This document shows, one piece after another, positions 48,690 through 60,505 of a stretch of DNA of 64,000 nt (its first letter is position 1; every line of letters begins with the position of its first letter). The notes below the pieces were generated by a model. That model saw only the letters and a program-made list of their open reading frames with translations, made no database searches and was not told where the DNA came from. Made by a program: the position numbers and the translations under genes. Origin of the DNA: Sequoia sempervirens (lineage: Eukaryota > Streptophyta > Pinopsida > Cupressales > Cupressaceae); contig VDFB02187633.1 in assembly GCA_007258455.2 (NCBI GenBank), positions 1 to 64,000 on the forward strand, given 5' to 3'.

Positions 48690-49253
48690 ACATAGAGATG
48701 TAGTTATATAGGAAAACAAGGTCCAACTATATATGGAGTCTTCTTGGAGATTAACGCCTAGTTCACTATTTGAAACTTGAGTGATTTGTGAATGTATCTT
48801 AGTATCAACTACTTTGATTAAGAGTTATTAGACTAGGCTGATTGACTAGTCAGATTAGTTTATTGTTAAGTCGAATTGAGTGTCACTATGGTGAGTTGTA
48901 AGCTTAACTTGAAGATTTACTTTACACCTCATCTAGTTTCTCTTATTTATATTCTTAGTGCACTTATCAATGTGAAGGGCACATATTCTAATTGTAATTA
49001 TGATGCATATAATCTGTTATTGTAAAATTTCATTCTAGTGCAGTGTACTTTTCAGATTTAATGAGAATACAGGTGCAGGTTTGAGAGTTAAATGTTGTGT
49101 ATTCCCTGTTCATATTTACAGCAGCATGCGCTTGTAGATTAGCATATTCAGAGATTATTGTTTGGATTGAAGTTTTTGTGTTTCAAGCTACCTAGTTTTA
49201 GATTTAAAATTCTATGAGTGTAGAATCTGCTTACCATGGTCTGAAAATTAACA
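48690..49253 (+). other. Presumed 5' LTR of a Ty1/copia fragment
   Basis: The sequence ending AAAATTAACA at 49253 directly precedes a primer site, as an LTR should. Its left end is not fixed and no second LTR is in the window. Confidence 0.4.
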
Positions 49254-49264
49254 CGGTATCAGAG
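49254..49264 (+). other. Primer binding site, initiator tRNA-Met type
   Basis: CGGTATCAGAG matches TGGTATCAGAGC, the usual plant copia primer site, with one change at the first base. It lies about 200 bp before the copia gag frame. Confidence 0.65.
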
Positions 49265-49458
49265 TATGTAATGTGAAATCTTCTAGATCCATGTATTGTG
49301 TGGGCCGTGACCTATGAGAGAGGGAGCTTTTGAAGGCTTTTAGTTGGTGTGATGCGCTTGTTTCAAGGATCGAAATGATCCAGACCTCTGAGAGGTTGTA
49401 GATTTGAGTGATTCCTGATTGATCTGTTTGATTTGAGTGTGTTTGAGGAGCTATAGGT

Positions 49459-49770
49459 ATGATTAGTCTTGGTCTTAGAGAGTGTGATTTTCTAGATGGT
49501 GCTTTGAACCTCACACCTTGGAAGTGCAAATTACAAATGCTATTGGAGGAGGTTGATCTTTGGAGTTACATGGAGATGAAGGTTGCAACTTATACCAACC
49601 TTGTTCAGTTGTTGGAACATAACAAAAACTCAGCTAAGGTGAAACAAATTATACCATATTTAGTGAAGGGCCATTTGATCCTTCACATCACAGAGAAGAA
49701 GACAACAAAGGAAATGTTTGATGGCTTGATCACTTTGTACCAGAGTGTGATCATTTTGTTAGCATTTTAA
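49459..49770 (+). pseudogene. Ty1/copia gag N-terminal fragment
   Basis: The 103-codon frame has the copia gag opening LDGALNLTPWKCKLQMLLEE with DLW after it, then HNKNSAKVKQIIPYLV and the HITEKKTTKEMFDGLITLYQ block typical of the UBN2-type gag domain. Gag would form the particle. It ends in AT-rich sequence at 49770, about halfway through a normal gag, with no zinc knuckle or pol, so the element is truncated here. The primer site and LTR end upstream are in the right order. Confidence 0.8.
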
Positions 49771-50523
49771 CTTGTGTATTATTAGACAGCACAAACCAAA
49801 ATAGGACATATGGTAGAATTATTCATCAGATTATAAGGACAAGCTCCCTAAGTCCTAAAACCTAAAACTATAAACAAAATTTTCAAGCATGCACATTGTA
49901 CAAAATTTCAACCAGGTTTTGCATTAAATGTAGTTATTTAATTTGACTATGTTTTTGTTTTGTATGCAAGCACTAAACTGTCAACAGTTAATATCTGCAA
50001 CAAGATTTTTCAGATTTAAAGGAGGGTAAACTATCAAGCATAAACAAACATCTCAACTTCCTATTGTCTAAAGTAGATATTAGTATTTGGTTGCAACATA
50101 GATCTTTGAATGGAAAACATATGGATGTTGACTATAGGCCAAAGCAAGACCTACAAATCTACATCAACAAGAAAGAATCAAACAAATGAACACACAATTT
50201 CATGAGAAAAATATTTAAATTGGATTCAAAGCTACAATTTAAATAGACAGTTTTCATCACTACAAAATGCGACTTAAAACTATCTATTTATGATTTATTT
50301 TTATAAATACACAATCATAGTTACACAATCACTTTTGCAGAAAAATGGATTTTGCAGCATAAATGTGGCTTCCATGAGCATTCATTACTTTCATGAAAAT
50401 ACAATAACTTGACTGACAATTTCTGGAATGTAAGTTTGACATCTGTTCTCATTTTTAATTATGTGCTTAGGGCACTTATTTATAAGCCTTTAGGAGGTAG
50501 CTTTTAGGGATAAAATGGTAATA
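49771..50523. other. AT-rich stretch, no gene recognised
   Basis: Lies between the truncated copia gag and the outer LTR element. No repeats or domains seen. Confidence 0.4.
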
Positions 50524-50528
50524 AAATA
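50524..50528. other. Left target site duplication of outer LTR element (aaata)
   Basis: AAATA precedes the TGTAGTCA LTR start here and is found again at 63899-63903, right after the 3' LTR end. Confidence 0.75.
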
Positions 50529-50824
50529 TGTAGTCATATTACAATACCTTTGCTATGTTTTATTAATATGGTTGCATCCGACTATGTATTATTTGTTGTT
50601 GGTTTTCAAGTATTTATAGGAGTCAATTGGTAGGTCGTTGTTTTCTACTTGGCAATTGTAAAGCTCTTTAAATAAACTTTCTGTAGATAGGAAAAGGAGT
50701 TTAATCCTTGGCTGATGATCTTTGGTCGACTTGTGTAATAACTTTGTGTGAATAAAGATATATTTTACTGCTCTATCTATTCATTATTTCAAGCAATAGT
50801 TTTATTAGAAAGAAGAATAAAACA
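50529..50824 (+). repeat. 5' LTR of the outer element
   Basis: Pairs with 63610-63898. Shared blocks include TGTTTTATTAATATGGTT, AACTATGTATTA-like, CTCTTTAAATAAACTTT, GATCCTTGGCTGAT-like and TGTGTGAATAAA. The last resembles a poly(A) signal, and CTTTAAATAAA a TATA-type box. Confidence 0.85.
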
Positions 50825-51202
50825 TTTGGTAATTTTGCCTTAAAATAAATTGGATCCAATATAAGCTATTCATGCCCTTAGACCCCAATAAAGGCGGGAA
50901 GAGACCACAATGTGGTCAAGACCAAGAGATCGAGTGATCTTTAGAATTGACAGAGTAAAGAGAACGAAGAATAAGACTGCGAAAGATAGCCAAAGAGGCT
51001 CTAGTAGTGCAGATTTTTAACAAAATTTCTTCACCTTGTACACTTTCATTATAGAAGTATTTTTGTCAACTTGCAATTTTATTGAAGCTACAAAAATTAA
51101 TGAAGTGGCACAAGGCTTACTCAATGACAAGAAGCAACCAATTCATATTGAGGAAACTTGTTCAAGCCCTCTTGAATAGTTCATTTGTGAAAGACAAAGT
51201 AC

Positions 51203-51484
51203 ATGGTTCAAAGTGAGATAGTTTATTCTCAAAGGCTAGTTTTACAATTGATTGACATTGATGTTCTAGTAGTAGTATCTAAGACAATCGACAAAATTAA
51301 TGAAGGTATGATTCAAAATAATAATATTAAAAAATTATTTGATTTGGAGTGCATGGATACTTGTCTTAACGAATGTTACAAAGGACTCTCATGTATGGCA
51401 AAGGGGGTCGGCCGTAAAGGTAATGAAGTTGGAGAGGAAAATAATAGGTGGGCCCCACATGAGAGGAACAAAAAAATTATTTAA
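51203..51484 (+). other. Unassigned frame in the outer element, left part
   Basis: A 93-codon plus frame with a Cys-containing stretch, ECMDTCLNECYKGLSCMAKG. Upstream at about 51050-51180, in another frame, is FIEATKINEVAQGLLNDKKQ then IEETCSSPLE. The spaced Cys pairs recall pectin methylesterase inhibitors, but the match is too weak to call. May be a captured host-gene fragment. Confidence 0.2.
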
Positions 51485-51561
51485 GGGAGAAATATTGTTG
51501 TGCAATGGGTGGAAATGAAAAAATTAAAAAAATGAATGAAGTACGCCCACCCATGAAATGA

Positions 51562-53274
51562 TGTAATGTCCCCTTCTCATCAGTGATTAGCCTTGCAGTT
51601 CATCAGTCTATTCCGGAACCCGTAGACTGGAATGAGGTGAAATTAGGGTTTCTTGGCTTGGAGTTTGTGGCTTTCATGTTATTTACTATTTATAGTAAAT
51701 ATTAGTCTTTTGCAGTTGCAGTTGTCTATTCTCAGTCCTTCTCAGTTGGAGCAGTTGTGGTTTCTGGCTTGGTCTTCAGAAAGATTTATTTGGTGAAAAT
51801 TATTTAATTAAAGGCATTATGTTTTAATTCTCTGTTGACCCCCCCCCCTTGGCCTAAGGTGATAACTTAAGTTGTTTTTAAAGTGGGGCCATGAAGGGTA
51901 CGCCTTCATTAAAAGATTATTTATTCTTTATTTTGAACTTTATGCTTGGAGAAAAAGTGGGCGCCACCTTTTGTGAGGAGTTATATTTTATGAAATTTGA
52001 AAAAATGAAGAATTCTAAAAGGTGTCTCTTGGCGTACCATCTGGGAAGATAATGAGTTTCTCAGTTCTTATAAAATGAAGGCATTGCTCCAGCATTTGGT
52101 ATCCATTGCTTACCTTACTGTTATGCTGTCAAAATGACTATGGACATTTTGCTGTTGCTTCGAGGATGCTACCTCCTAGCCCCTTCCCAATTTCATGTTT
52201 GAAATACAACACCTAGTTGGAACATTTCTGCTTCTCATATCAGACTAGCAGATTGAGCATCAAAGATTGAAGAATTTTGGAGTATTTTCACAGTTTTGAG
52301 TTCCTGGTTTTTCCTACAGCTGAAGCTGATTTTTGAATATATCTTTTGGAGTGATTTTTTATTTGTTCTGGGTACTTTGGCAATCCATTTGTTGACTCAA
52401 GGCCCCACCTTCCACAAAGTATTGGAATTTAATTCCAAGTAATTAATTTTATCTTGCAAAATCGATTTCTTGAGGAGGCCGTACCATTTGAATGAGCATT
52501 GGGATCCGTGCAAAATAAACTGGAGTCTTTGGTGATGGTTTCTGGTTTGCATCTTGGGCGCCACACTTCTAGAAAACATCTGCAACTGATATCAAATCAT
52601 TCGGAGGTAAATTGATCAACTTATGAGCATTTTATGATTTCACAGTTTGCTGGTTGAATTTCCAGAATTCTGATTTTTATATCAGATTGTTGCAATTTCC
52701 AGTTTTTGATCATATACTTCAGTATTTGAGAGTTATATCATTGTAAAAGATCATTCTACATGACTAAGGTTCATTTATTATCATTGTAATTTGTAATCTG
52801 TAGAGTTATTTTGTAAGGTTGAGATTAAGCATTACTAATCCAACCAATCTTTCAGTTCTGCAATTACCTTCTGTTTTATCATTTAATTACCCCTGGATGG
52901 TTTACCGCCAGTGTGGACAATTTGTTTTATAACTCTCTTATACCCACTCTCATAGTGGTGAATCCCCACAGCTCTGTGGATGCCCGCCGCAGCGGACGAA
53001 TTGTTTTTATTGTAATCTTTTCCCCCCACTGTTTGGTGGTAGTGTGGAAATGTTTTTCATGGCTGGTTATCCGCCTATCAGTTCTTAATTTCAAATTTCA
53101 ACACTCCGTCATATGTTAGCACCTCGCCCTCAGTGGGATCTTGAGTGCACATTCTTGACGTTGAGTAGTTTTCATTCCAAGTTCAGTTTTCAGTTTGATG
53201 CTAACGCTAATCCAGTTAACTATTGCTGGTTATGTTGTGTTAATTCATTGGAAAAAATTGGTTAGCATATTTAA
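51562..53274 (+). repeat. 5' LTR of the gypsy element
   Basis: Starts TGTAATGTCC; pairs over its whole length with 60481-62192. The last bases are TTTAA where the 3' LTR has TTTCA, so the 5' copy has lost its CA end by one change. A C-run before TTGGCC is 3 bases longer here than in the 3' copy. The minus-strand 62-codon frame found in both LTRs is not taken as a gene. Confidence 0.95.
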
Positions 53275-53275
53275 G

Positions 53276-53287
53276 TGGTATCAGAGC
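53276..53287 (+). other. Primer binding site, initiator tRNA-Met
   Basis: TGGTATCAGAGC is an exact 12-base match to the standard plant site. One base (G) separates it from the LTR end. Confidence 0.9.
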
Positions 53288-53330
53288 AGAAGACCCTGCC
53301 ATCCTGTGGCAAATTGCAGTTGGTTAACTG

Positions 53331-54289
53331 ATGAGTGAAAGAGATACTAGGCCATACCCCAGAAGTTAGGCTAGAAATCAGCATCAGTTTCCGCCCGTTC
53401 CAGAGGCAGATACCTTCTCAGAAGTCCTAAGAGATCTTGGTAAAGCAGTGGAAGGTTTAGATAGATTAGTGGAAGTAGTTGATCAGACAGTTGTAATAAT
53501 GTCAGACATTGTAAGGAGAGATAATGATGAGAGGGACAGAGTTGAGAAGAAGTTTGATGGGATGAGAGATATGATGTCCCGATTATTGTCCAAGTTGGAC
53601 CAGCAAGCAGCTCAGAATATCGTTCAGCCCCAAAATAACTCAACTGGAGAAAGCAGTGGAGTTAATGGGAATAATAATAGTGGCAGTCCCGAGGTGAATA
53701 CAAGAGACAGAATTGTAGGTCAGCATGCTGCAATTCCTAGTGGGTCATCCTTTAGACCCCTTTTTCCCGTCTTCACACCAAGGGAAGAGCAACAACCAGT
53801 TGAAGCTGCTCCAAACTTTGCTGATGATGCTCGTCAAGCTTACATGGAGTACGTTTCTTTACCTCTTGATTTGAGAGGTACTTGGACCTTTGATCAATAC
53901 ATGAATCAAAGGAGTCGGAGAAATGGTGGAAGGAATGATCAACGTCCTCCTACAACACCTAGAAATGATTTCTACCAAGCATTGGGAAAGATCACTATGG
54001 AACATTTTGATGGTAGTAATAAGTGTACAGCCAGATCATGGGTACAAAAGTTAGATAACTACCTCTCTCTTAGACCTATGCCGGAAGAAGATGCTATCAA
54101 ATTTGCTACCTTGCATTTAGATGGGATAGCTCATGAATGGTGGACTCATCGTTTGGTCACTCTTGGCCATAACCTAGTTCGCACATATGGAGAGTTTACC
54201 AATAAGTTGATTGAAAGATTTGACACCAAAGATCCAAAATTGAGATTTAGAGAATTGGCACAATTGAAATAGCAAGGATCTTTAGAAAG
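53331..54289 (+). pseudogene. Gypsy gag, part 1 (before the solo LTR)
   Basis: Gag forms the particle and binds RNA. ATG 53331 (MSERDTRPYPRS) is in frame with the later part; a TAG at 53367-53369 follows. Then comes a predicted helical N-terminal region, an Asn/Gln/Ser-rich linker (about codons 100-125), and the retrotransposon gag domain: MEHFDGSNKCTARSWVQKL, LHLDGIAHEWWTHRL, YGEFTNKLIERFD and RFRELAQLK. A TAG at 54270-54272 interrupts; the frame then continues QGSLESY to the insertion point at 54290-54294. It resumes at 56647. Confidence 0.9.
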
Positions 54290-54294
54290 CTATG
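54290..54294. other. Left target site duplication of nested copia LTR (ctatg)
   Basis: CTATG here is repeated at 56642-56646. Removing one copy with the intervening sequence joins the gag reading frame (ESY then VVDF) without a frameshift, which confirms the insertion boundaries. Confidence 0.9.
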
Positions 54295-56641
54295 TGTTGG
54301 AAATGTTGTCATTGATGTCAAATGTATGGACAAGGTTGATTAGAAGTTTGTCATTAGTATTGAGGTTGTAATGTCCCATTTTAACTGGAAAAATAATACT
54401 TGTCAGATGTTACATATGATTAGCCAGATGTTACATACAATGATGAAAAAAGAAGAAGAAGTTGTAGAGCATTCTATACTACATAAACTTGAGGTTTGAG
54501 AAGCCAATACAAAGTTGTGGCCTTCTCAATGGCATGAGACAGGAGTATAAAGAATTGTTGTTTTGGAGATGGACGCAAGAAGTAACCTTGTAATCCAAAA
54601 CGGGCATGGTGAAAGGTATATCTGACTTATAGAAACCTACGCAGTGTGAGTTGATGATACAGTGTATTGAAATTTTTGTGAAGAGTATATTGTGTATTGT
54701 GTAAGATGTTGCATAAGAAATAGATATATAACTATGATGAGTCAGATGGAGGTTATATTTTGAAAAGTTCCAGATTTGTTTTATACGACTAACATAATAT
54801 ATTTCTGTCAAAGCAAATTATACGAAACATGATATATGTTTCAGATTTGAAGTTCGGGTGTAGACAACAAATCTCTTTGGAGCAAGATCGTATAAACCTA
54901 AAGAACGAGTATAGACAAAATCTGGAGATCAATCGGTGATTATAAAAGATTGTGTTTAGTTTGTGATTAGTCGAGATTCAAAAGGACGGACTTTTCTCCG
55001 AAAGACATGTTGAATAATTTGTGAACTTGCTAATACAAGGCTCAAAGGGACGCGTCTTTCTTAAAGGACGTAATCATTGCAGACGTGTTTATCTTCCTCA
55101 ATAATATTTTGAAAATCTGAAAAGACGTAGAAATGAAGATCTGTAGAGGTGCGATTGCTCTCTAATTGCAATTAAAAATTAAATATATAATTATCGATGC
55201 CTAGCAAATACGAATAAAGAGACATCTTTAAGAGGTGCTTTACAAACAATTCTAGAATTTGTTAAGGCAACGCTTGGTATTAAAAAGCAGTAGTTATATT
55301 AAAAGGGAAAAGATTAATTTGAGTTAGTTATGAGGCAGCGCTTGAAGTATGTTTCAAGGAAATATCTTTTCAAAAGGTTGTATTCATTTGAATAGATGCC
55401 TCTCTTCATCAAAAGGCACAAGGAGATATAAAAAGAGTCTTTTAATATGTAGTGGGAGTGCGTGCATAAAATATATATCATTTGAAGATTGGAGTGTGTA
55501 GCTGGGCGTAAAAATGTATATCATCTAAAGTGTATGCTGTGTATGAATATAGAGATTATATCATCAAGACAAGCAGATGTGGTGTGTTGTGTACTGTGGA
55601 TTATATTGAATATCATACGTAATAAAGTAAGAGAAAAATATGAGTTTTTGAATGCAATATCCAATGAACAAAGAGCAGGTTTTGTGGAGACATTAAGCAG
55701 AGAAATATGTGAGTATGAATAAAAGATAATATGTATAGAGAATATTCAAAGAAAAGAGAGTAAGAAAACAAAGCATATTATATATACACAGCAGATTGAA
55801 AATCAAGAAGAAGCAAATATAAAGAATTCACGAGCAAATTTATGACAAAGATTTGAAACAGATATTTATGAAGAACATGAGCAGATTTCTATGAAAAAAT
55901 ATATGCAAGTCTAAGGACAGGTTTCTGTGTGTTTCAGGACAGATTGTAAGGCAGATTTATGAGCACATTGAATGTACTATAATAAAGGATTTATGGCAGA
56001 TTTGTGAAGAAAAGTTCATAGAGACTCAAAGAAGTTTATGTGTAGTTTGAAGAAGAATATAAGTGGCAGATTTGCATGTGAGAGAAGAGTGAATTCATCA
56101 TACAGTGATATATGTAAATATCATTCAAGAAAGATAAGTTCAAAAGGAAGAAGATTGTTTGAGCAGACTTGTCCATCATTTGTTGAGGAAGCAACAATTG
56201 AAGGTGGAACACTATTCATTCAAATTATAATCTTTGCTAAGTAGGTGCTTGGCAAGTACGAGTTGGTGCACCTTGTAGGTTGGTGCCTACTAAATCAGCA
56301 TTAGGGATTGAAGCTCCTTGTAGGTTGGTGCCTACTAAATTAGGATTAAGGGTTGGTGCTCTTTGTAGGTTGGTGCCTACTAAACTACTTATTTGTGATT
56401 CAAGTAGGTTGGTGCCTACATTCATTGTAAAAGTTTATATAATTCATAAAGTACATTGTTTGTACCGTGGTTTTCTCCTGTAAGGGTTTCCACGTAAAAT
56501 CTTGGTATCAACTTGTTCATATTGAGATATTCTTGCATAGTTGATTTGTATTAGAGTTTGAAGTTGATAAGAGTTGAGAGGGAAAAAGTTAGTTGATATA
56601 CTGATTCACCCCCCCCTCTCAGTATATCTTTGTGCTCTTCA
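54295..56641 (+). mobile_element. Solo LTR of a SIRE/Maximus-like Ty1/copia element
   Basis: 2347 bp, TGTTGGAAATG...CTCTTCA, with the CTATG duplication on both sides. The GTAGGTTGGTGCCTAC units and the late GATTCACCCCCCCC/TCTCAG motif are hallmarks of SIRE-type LTRs, and GGTTTTCTCC and TTTCCACGT are also typical of that R-U5 region. No internal sequence is present, so the element has been reduced by recombination between its two LTRs. It interrupts the gypsy gag, so it is younger than the gypsy insertion. Short plus frames inside (55489, 56038) are not considered genes. Confidence 0.85.
56236..56420. repeat. Tandem repeat in the solo LTR, 44-45-bp unit
   Basis: GTAGGTTGGTGCCTACTAAA at about 56275, 56320 and 56365, with a partial copy at 56403 (GTAGGTTGGTGCCTACATTC) and a diverged one at about 56241. 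Units are separated by AT..GGATT.A.G..TTG(A/G).GCT. TGTAGG...CCTACA is self-complementary, so each unit may form a small hairpin. Confidence 0.85.
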
Positions 56642-56646
56642 CTATG

Positions 56647-57010
56647 TGGTTGATTTTCAGAGGTTGTCAGTAATGGTGCCTAACATTACTGAAAGGAGAG
56701 TTGTGGTTCTTTTTGCTGAAGGTTTAATGGAGCCTTTGAAAGGATGGGTCAAAGCATTTGATCCACCAACGTTAGACGAAGCTATCAAGAAAGCTAGGAG
56801 CATGGAGTTGGCAGCCCCAAGGCCTAAGTTTCACTCAAAACCATTTAGCCATAAGAAAGATAAAAAACCTTCTTCAAATCTGCCCAAGAAGTTTCCACCA
56901 AGGCTGTCAGAAGAGCTGAAAGAACAGCTTAGAAAGGATGGGTTTGTTACACTTGCCGTGATCCTTGGGTTAAGGGTCACCGTTGCTATGGAAGAGGCAA
57001 AGCAAATCGA
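56647..57010 (+). pseudogene. Gypsy gag, part 2, with zinc knuckle in a shifted frame
   Basis: It continues gag after the solo LTR: VVDFQRLSVMVPNITERR, LFAEGLMEPLKGWVKAF, then a basic Lys/Pro/Ser stretch. At about 56943 a one-base deletion moves the zinc knuckle into the pol frame: [14 protein letters not shown], the C-x2-C..GHRC form seen in chromoviruses, followed by [11 protein letters not shown]. Confidence 0.85.
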
Positions 57011-60000
57011 ATGGAGGGCTATTCTGATTATGGATCAGAATCTGATTCGTCTGATCAGCAATACGAATCAGCAAGTAGTGAAGGTGAAGAAGTTCCAGAA
57101 GACAAGTCCGAAGAGGTGGGAGATGGTAGTGCTTTCGCACAACTATCAAGTTTTCAAAAAAATGAATCTTTTAGGGTTCATGGAGTTGTGAATTCACAAA
57201 GGATAGTTGCCCTAATTGATACCGAAGCAACTCACAATTTTATTGATGAAGGACTAGTTGCTAGAAAGGGTTTGAAGACTGAAGAATTTGATGGTTTCAA
57301 AGTAATGGTTGCTGATGGTTTTACTATGTCTTGCACAAGGAAGATTCCTAACCTATCTTTGCAATTAGGGAATCATGAAATTAAAGATGATTTTTATGTG
57401 GTGGGAATAGGAGACACTGATGTTGTGTTGGGCATACAATGGCTGCGATCTCTTGGAGAGATCACATTGAATTTGCAAACTATGGAGCTGAAATTTCAGT
57501 CTAATGGAAGGAAGGTTGTTCTAAGAGGGATGTCAAATGGAGGCCCTCGAATTGTGTCTTTGAAGAGGATGGAAAGGCTGATCCGCCATGATCAGGTTGA
57601 ATGGGCTGCTGAATGTATGGTTCTACCAGCTGATCCGGTAGAGGAGAAAAGGCAATATCATCCTGATATTCAAGCCTTACTTTCAAAGAAGAGCAAAGTC
57701 TTTGGAAGCCTACCTCCTGGAAGACCTCCTGAAAGAGGTTCTGGTCATGTGATTGAGTTAGAAGAGGGAGCAAAACCTGTTATGACTACACCTTACCGCT
57801 ATCCAAAGAGGCAGAAAGATGAAATTGAAAAAGCCATCAAGGAGTTGTTGGAAAGTGGTTTCATTAGACCAAGCAAGAGTCCTTTTGCTTCTGCAGTGGT
57901 GCTGGTTAAAAAGAAAGATGGTACAATGCGTATGTGTGTTGACTACCGCGCATTAAATCAGAAAACCATCAAGAATAGATATCCAATCCCTAGGATTGAT
58001 GAGCTTATTGATGAGCTCCATGGGGCCATGTTCTTTTTGAAGATTGATCTTCGTTCAGGCTATCACCAAATCAGAATGAGGGAGGCGGATATAGAGAAGA
58101 CAGCGTTTAGATGCCATTTTGGGCATTTTGAATTTCTTGTCATGCCCTTTGGTTTGACAAATGCTCCAGCCACATTTCAATCTTGTATGAACAAGATTTT
58201 TAGACAGCAGTTGAGGAAGTTTGTGCTCGTCTTCTTCGACGATATTCTCATATTTAGCAAGTCATGGGAAGAGCACCTTAAGCATTTGGAAGAAGTGCTT
58301 AGTATTTTAGAGGCGGAATGTTTGTTCGCCAAAGAATCAAAGTGTGAGTTCGGGTTGACAGAACTTTTATATCTTGGCCACATTATCAGTTCAAAGGGTG
58401 TGAAAGTGGATCCATAAAAGATAAGGGCCATTCTTGATTGGCCAACTCCAAAGAATATTTCTCATTTGAGAGGGTTTTTAGGGTTATGTGGATTTTATAG
58501 AAGATTTGTGAAAGGATATTCACATCAAACAACACCTCTCACAGATCTTACAAAGAAAGGAGCTTTCCTTTGGACTAAGCAAGCACAAGAGGTTTTTGAT
58601 AAGTTTAAACAAATCATGAGTTTGTGTCCAGTGTTGGCACTTCCGGATTTTTCAAAACCTTTTGAATTACAATGTGATGCTTTAGGTGAAGGTGTTGGAG
58701 CTGTTCTAATGCAAGACAAACACCCTATTGTCTTTGAGAGTCGGAAGTTGAGAGGGGCAGAAAAAACTTATTCTATTTATGACAAAGAGATGCTTGCCAT
58801 CATGCATGCTTTGTCTAAATTCCGTCAATACTTGGTGGGAAGTAAATTTGTTGTTAAGACTGACCACAACAGTCTTAAACATTTTATGCGCCAAAGGGAT
58901 TTGAATGAAAGGCAGCAAAAGTGGGTTAGTAAGCTCCAAGCATATGACTTTGACATCGAATTTGTCAAAGGGAAAAATAATATAGTGGCTGATGCTCTTT
59001 CAAGAAGGCCTCATTTGCAGTCAATTTGTGGGTTATCAACAGATTGGAAGGAGTGAATTGCTGCTGATTATGTTAAAAATCAGTTTGCAACTAGCTTGCT
59101 AGAAGGTCATTTGATTGATGAAAGGTATAAGTTGGTTGATGGTATAATCTACTATAAAGATAGAATCTTTTTAGTGCAAGAATCTAAACTTAAAAAGAAG
59201 ATTCTACAATCTTTTCATGATGTTCCCCTTGCTGGTCATCAAGGGATTTTCAAGACTTATAAGCAGATTCATGAAAGATTCACTTGGAAAGGGTTGAAAG
59301 AAGAAGTCTTGAACTACATTAGAGAGTGTCCAATTTGCCAAAGAAATAAAAATGAACACTCTTATCCAGCTGGTCTACTTCAGCCTCTGCCCATTCCGAA
59401 TCAGAATTGGGAAAGTATTGCCATGAATTTTATCACGGGGTTGCCCAAGGTGCAAGGACGTGATTGTATTTTTGTTGTGGTTGATAGACTAACAAAATTT
59501 GCTCATTTCTTTGCTGTTACTACTTCATTTACAACAGCTCAAGTGGCTGAGTTGTTTTTTAGAGAGGTCTTCTGTTTGCATGGGTTGCCTAAAACTATTG
59601 TCAGTGATAGGGACAGCAAGTTCCTAAGTGTCTTTTGGCAAGAGATCTTCAGATTGAGTGGGACAGTGCTTACTCCAAGCACTTGTTATCACCCACAAAC
59701 AGATGGGCAATCAGAAATTGTTAACAAGTGGTTAGAGGGCTACCTAAGGAACTATGTTTCAGGACAGCAAAGAGCTTGGATTAAATGGCTTCATTTAGGA
59801 GAGTATTGTTATAACTCTTCTTATCACATGTCAATTAAGATGTCACCTTTTATGGCTCTTTATGGTTATGAAGCTACTAATTTTGTTGATTTAGTGTTTG
59901 GTGATAGTAGAGCTCCACAAGCACTAGATATGTTACAATAGAGCCAAGACATCTTGAAATCTCTCAAGGAAAATCTGCAACAAGCTCAAAATCAGCAGAA

Positions 60001-60505
60001 GTTATACGTTGATCAGCAGCGTGTTGAGAGGTCTTTTGAAGTTGGGGACATGGTCTATTTGAGGCTTCAGCCATATAGACAATCTTCTCTTAAGAAAAGT
60101 GGTGCGGAAAAGTTGAAGCCACGATTTTATGGTCCTTTCAAAGTCACCAAGAGAATTGGTGAAGTTGCTTATGAGTTGGAGCTTCCAGCTGAAAGCAAGG
60201 TACATAATGTCTTTCATGTGTCACGCCTCAAGAAGGCAATTGGACACAATGTGGTGGCTACATCAGAATTACCTCCATTGGATGAGGAAGGTCAGTTGGT
60301 GTTGATTCCTGAAGAAATCCTTGATACTAGAGAGCGTTCTTTGAGGAGAAGGACAATCAAAGAATATTTGGTTAGATGGAGGAATTTACCTATTGAAGAT
60401 GCCACGTGGGAAGGAGAATAGATTTTGTTGCATCCATCTTTTCAGTTGCTTGAGGACAAGCAATTTCGAGGAGGGCGGACTGTAATGTCCCCTTCTCATC
60501 AGTGA
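57011..60505 (+). pseudogene. Gypsy pol: PR, RT, RNase H, INT, chromodomain
   Basis: One reading frame throughout. The protease active site at 57218-57229 reads DTEA where DTGA or DSGA is expected. [22 protein letters not shown], then FFDD at 58232-58243. RNase H begins [14 protein letters not shown]. Integrase: zinc part with CPICQRNK; the first catalytic Asp is Asn (MNFITGLP, codon 59426-59428); the second Asp is at 59606 (SDRDSKF) and Glu at 59714 (DGQSEIVN), with the normal 35-residue gap. Chromodomain: EEILDTRERSL..TIKEYLVRW. In-frame stops at 58415, 59054, 59939 and 60419. The original stop appears to be TGA 60503-60505, inside the 3' LTR. Confidence 0.95.
60468..60480 (+). other. Polypurine tract of the gypsy element
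   Basis: GAGGAGGGCGGAC directly abuts the TGTAATGTCC LTR start. It lies inside the pol reading frame (codons for R-G-G-R). Confidence 0.85.

Noticed and set aside
50556..50824. LTR start at TGTTTTATTAATATGG instead of TGTAGTCA
   Set aside because: Similarity between the two LTRs extends further left to TGTAGTCA, which abuts the purine tract on the right and gives the matching AAATA duplications.
52397..52585. 62-codon minus frame repeated at 61314-61502
   Set aside because: The two copies simply reflect the two LTRs of the gypsy element; no domain.
54369..54390. TGTAATGTCC inside the solo LTR, identical to the start of the gypsy LTR, suggesting a further nested LTR start
   Set aside because: Similarity stops after about 11 bases and the true boundaries are set by the CTATG duplication and the rejoined gag frame.
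56237..56425. Minus-strand frame with repeated LVGTNLQGAP units, recalling pentapeptide-repeat proteins
   Set aside because: It is the translation of the 45-bp tandem repeat in the solo LTR; there is no start context or longer domain.
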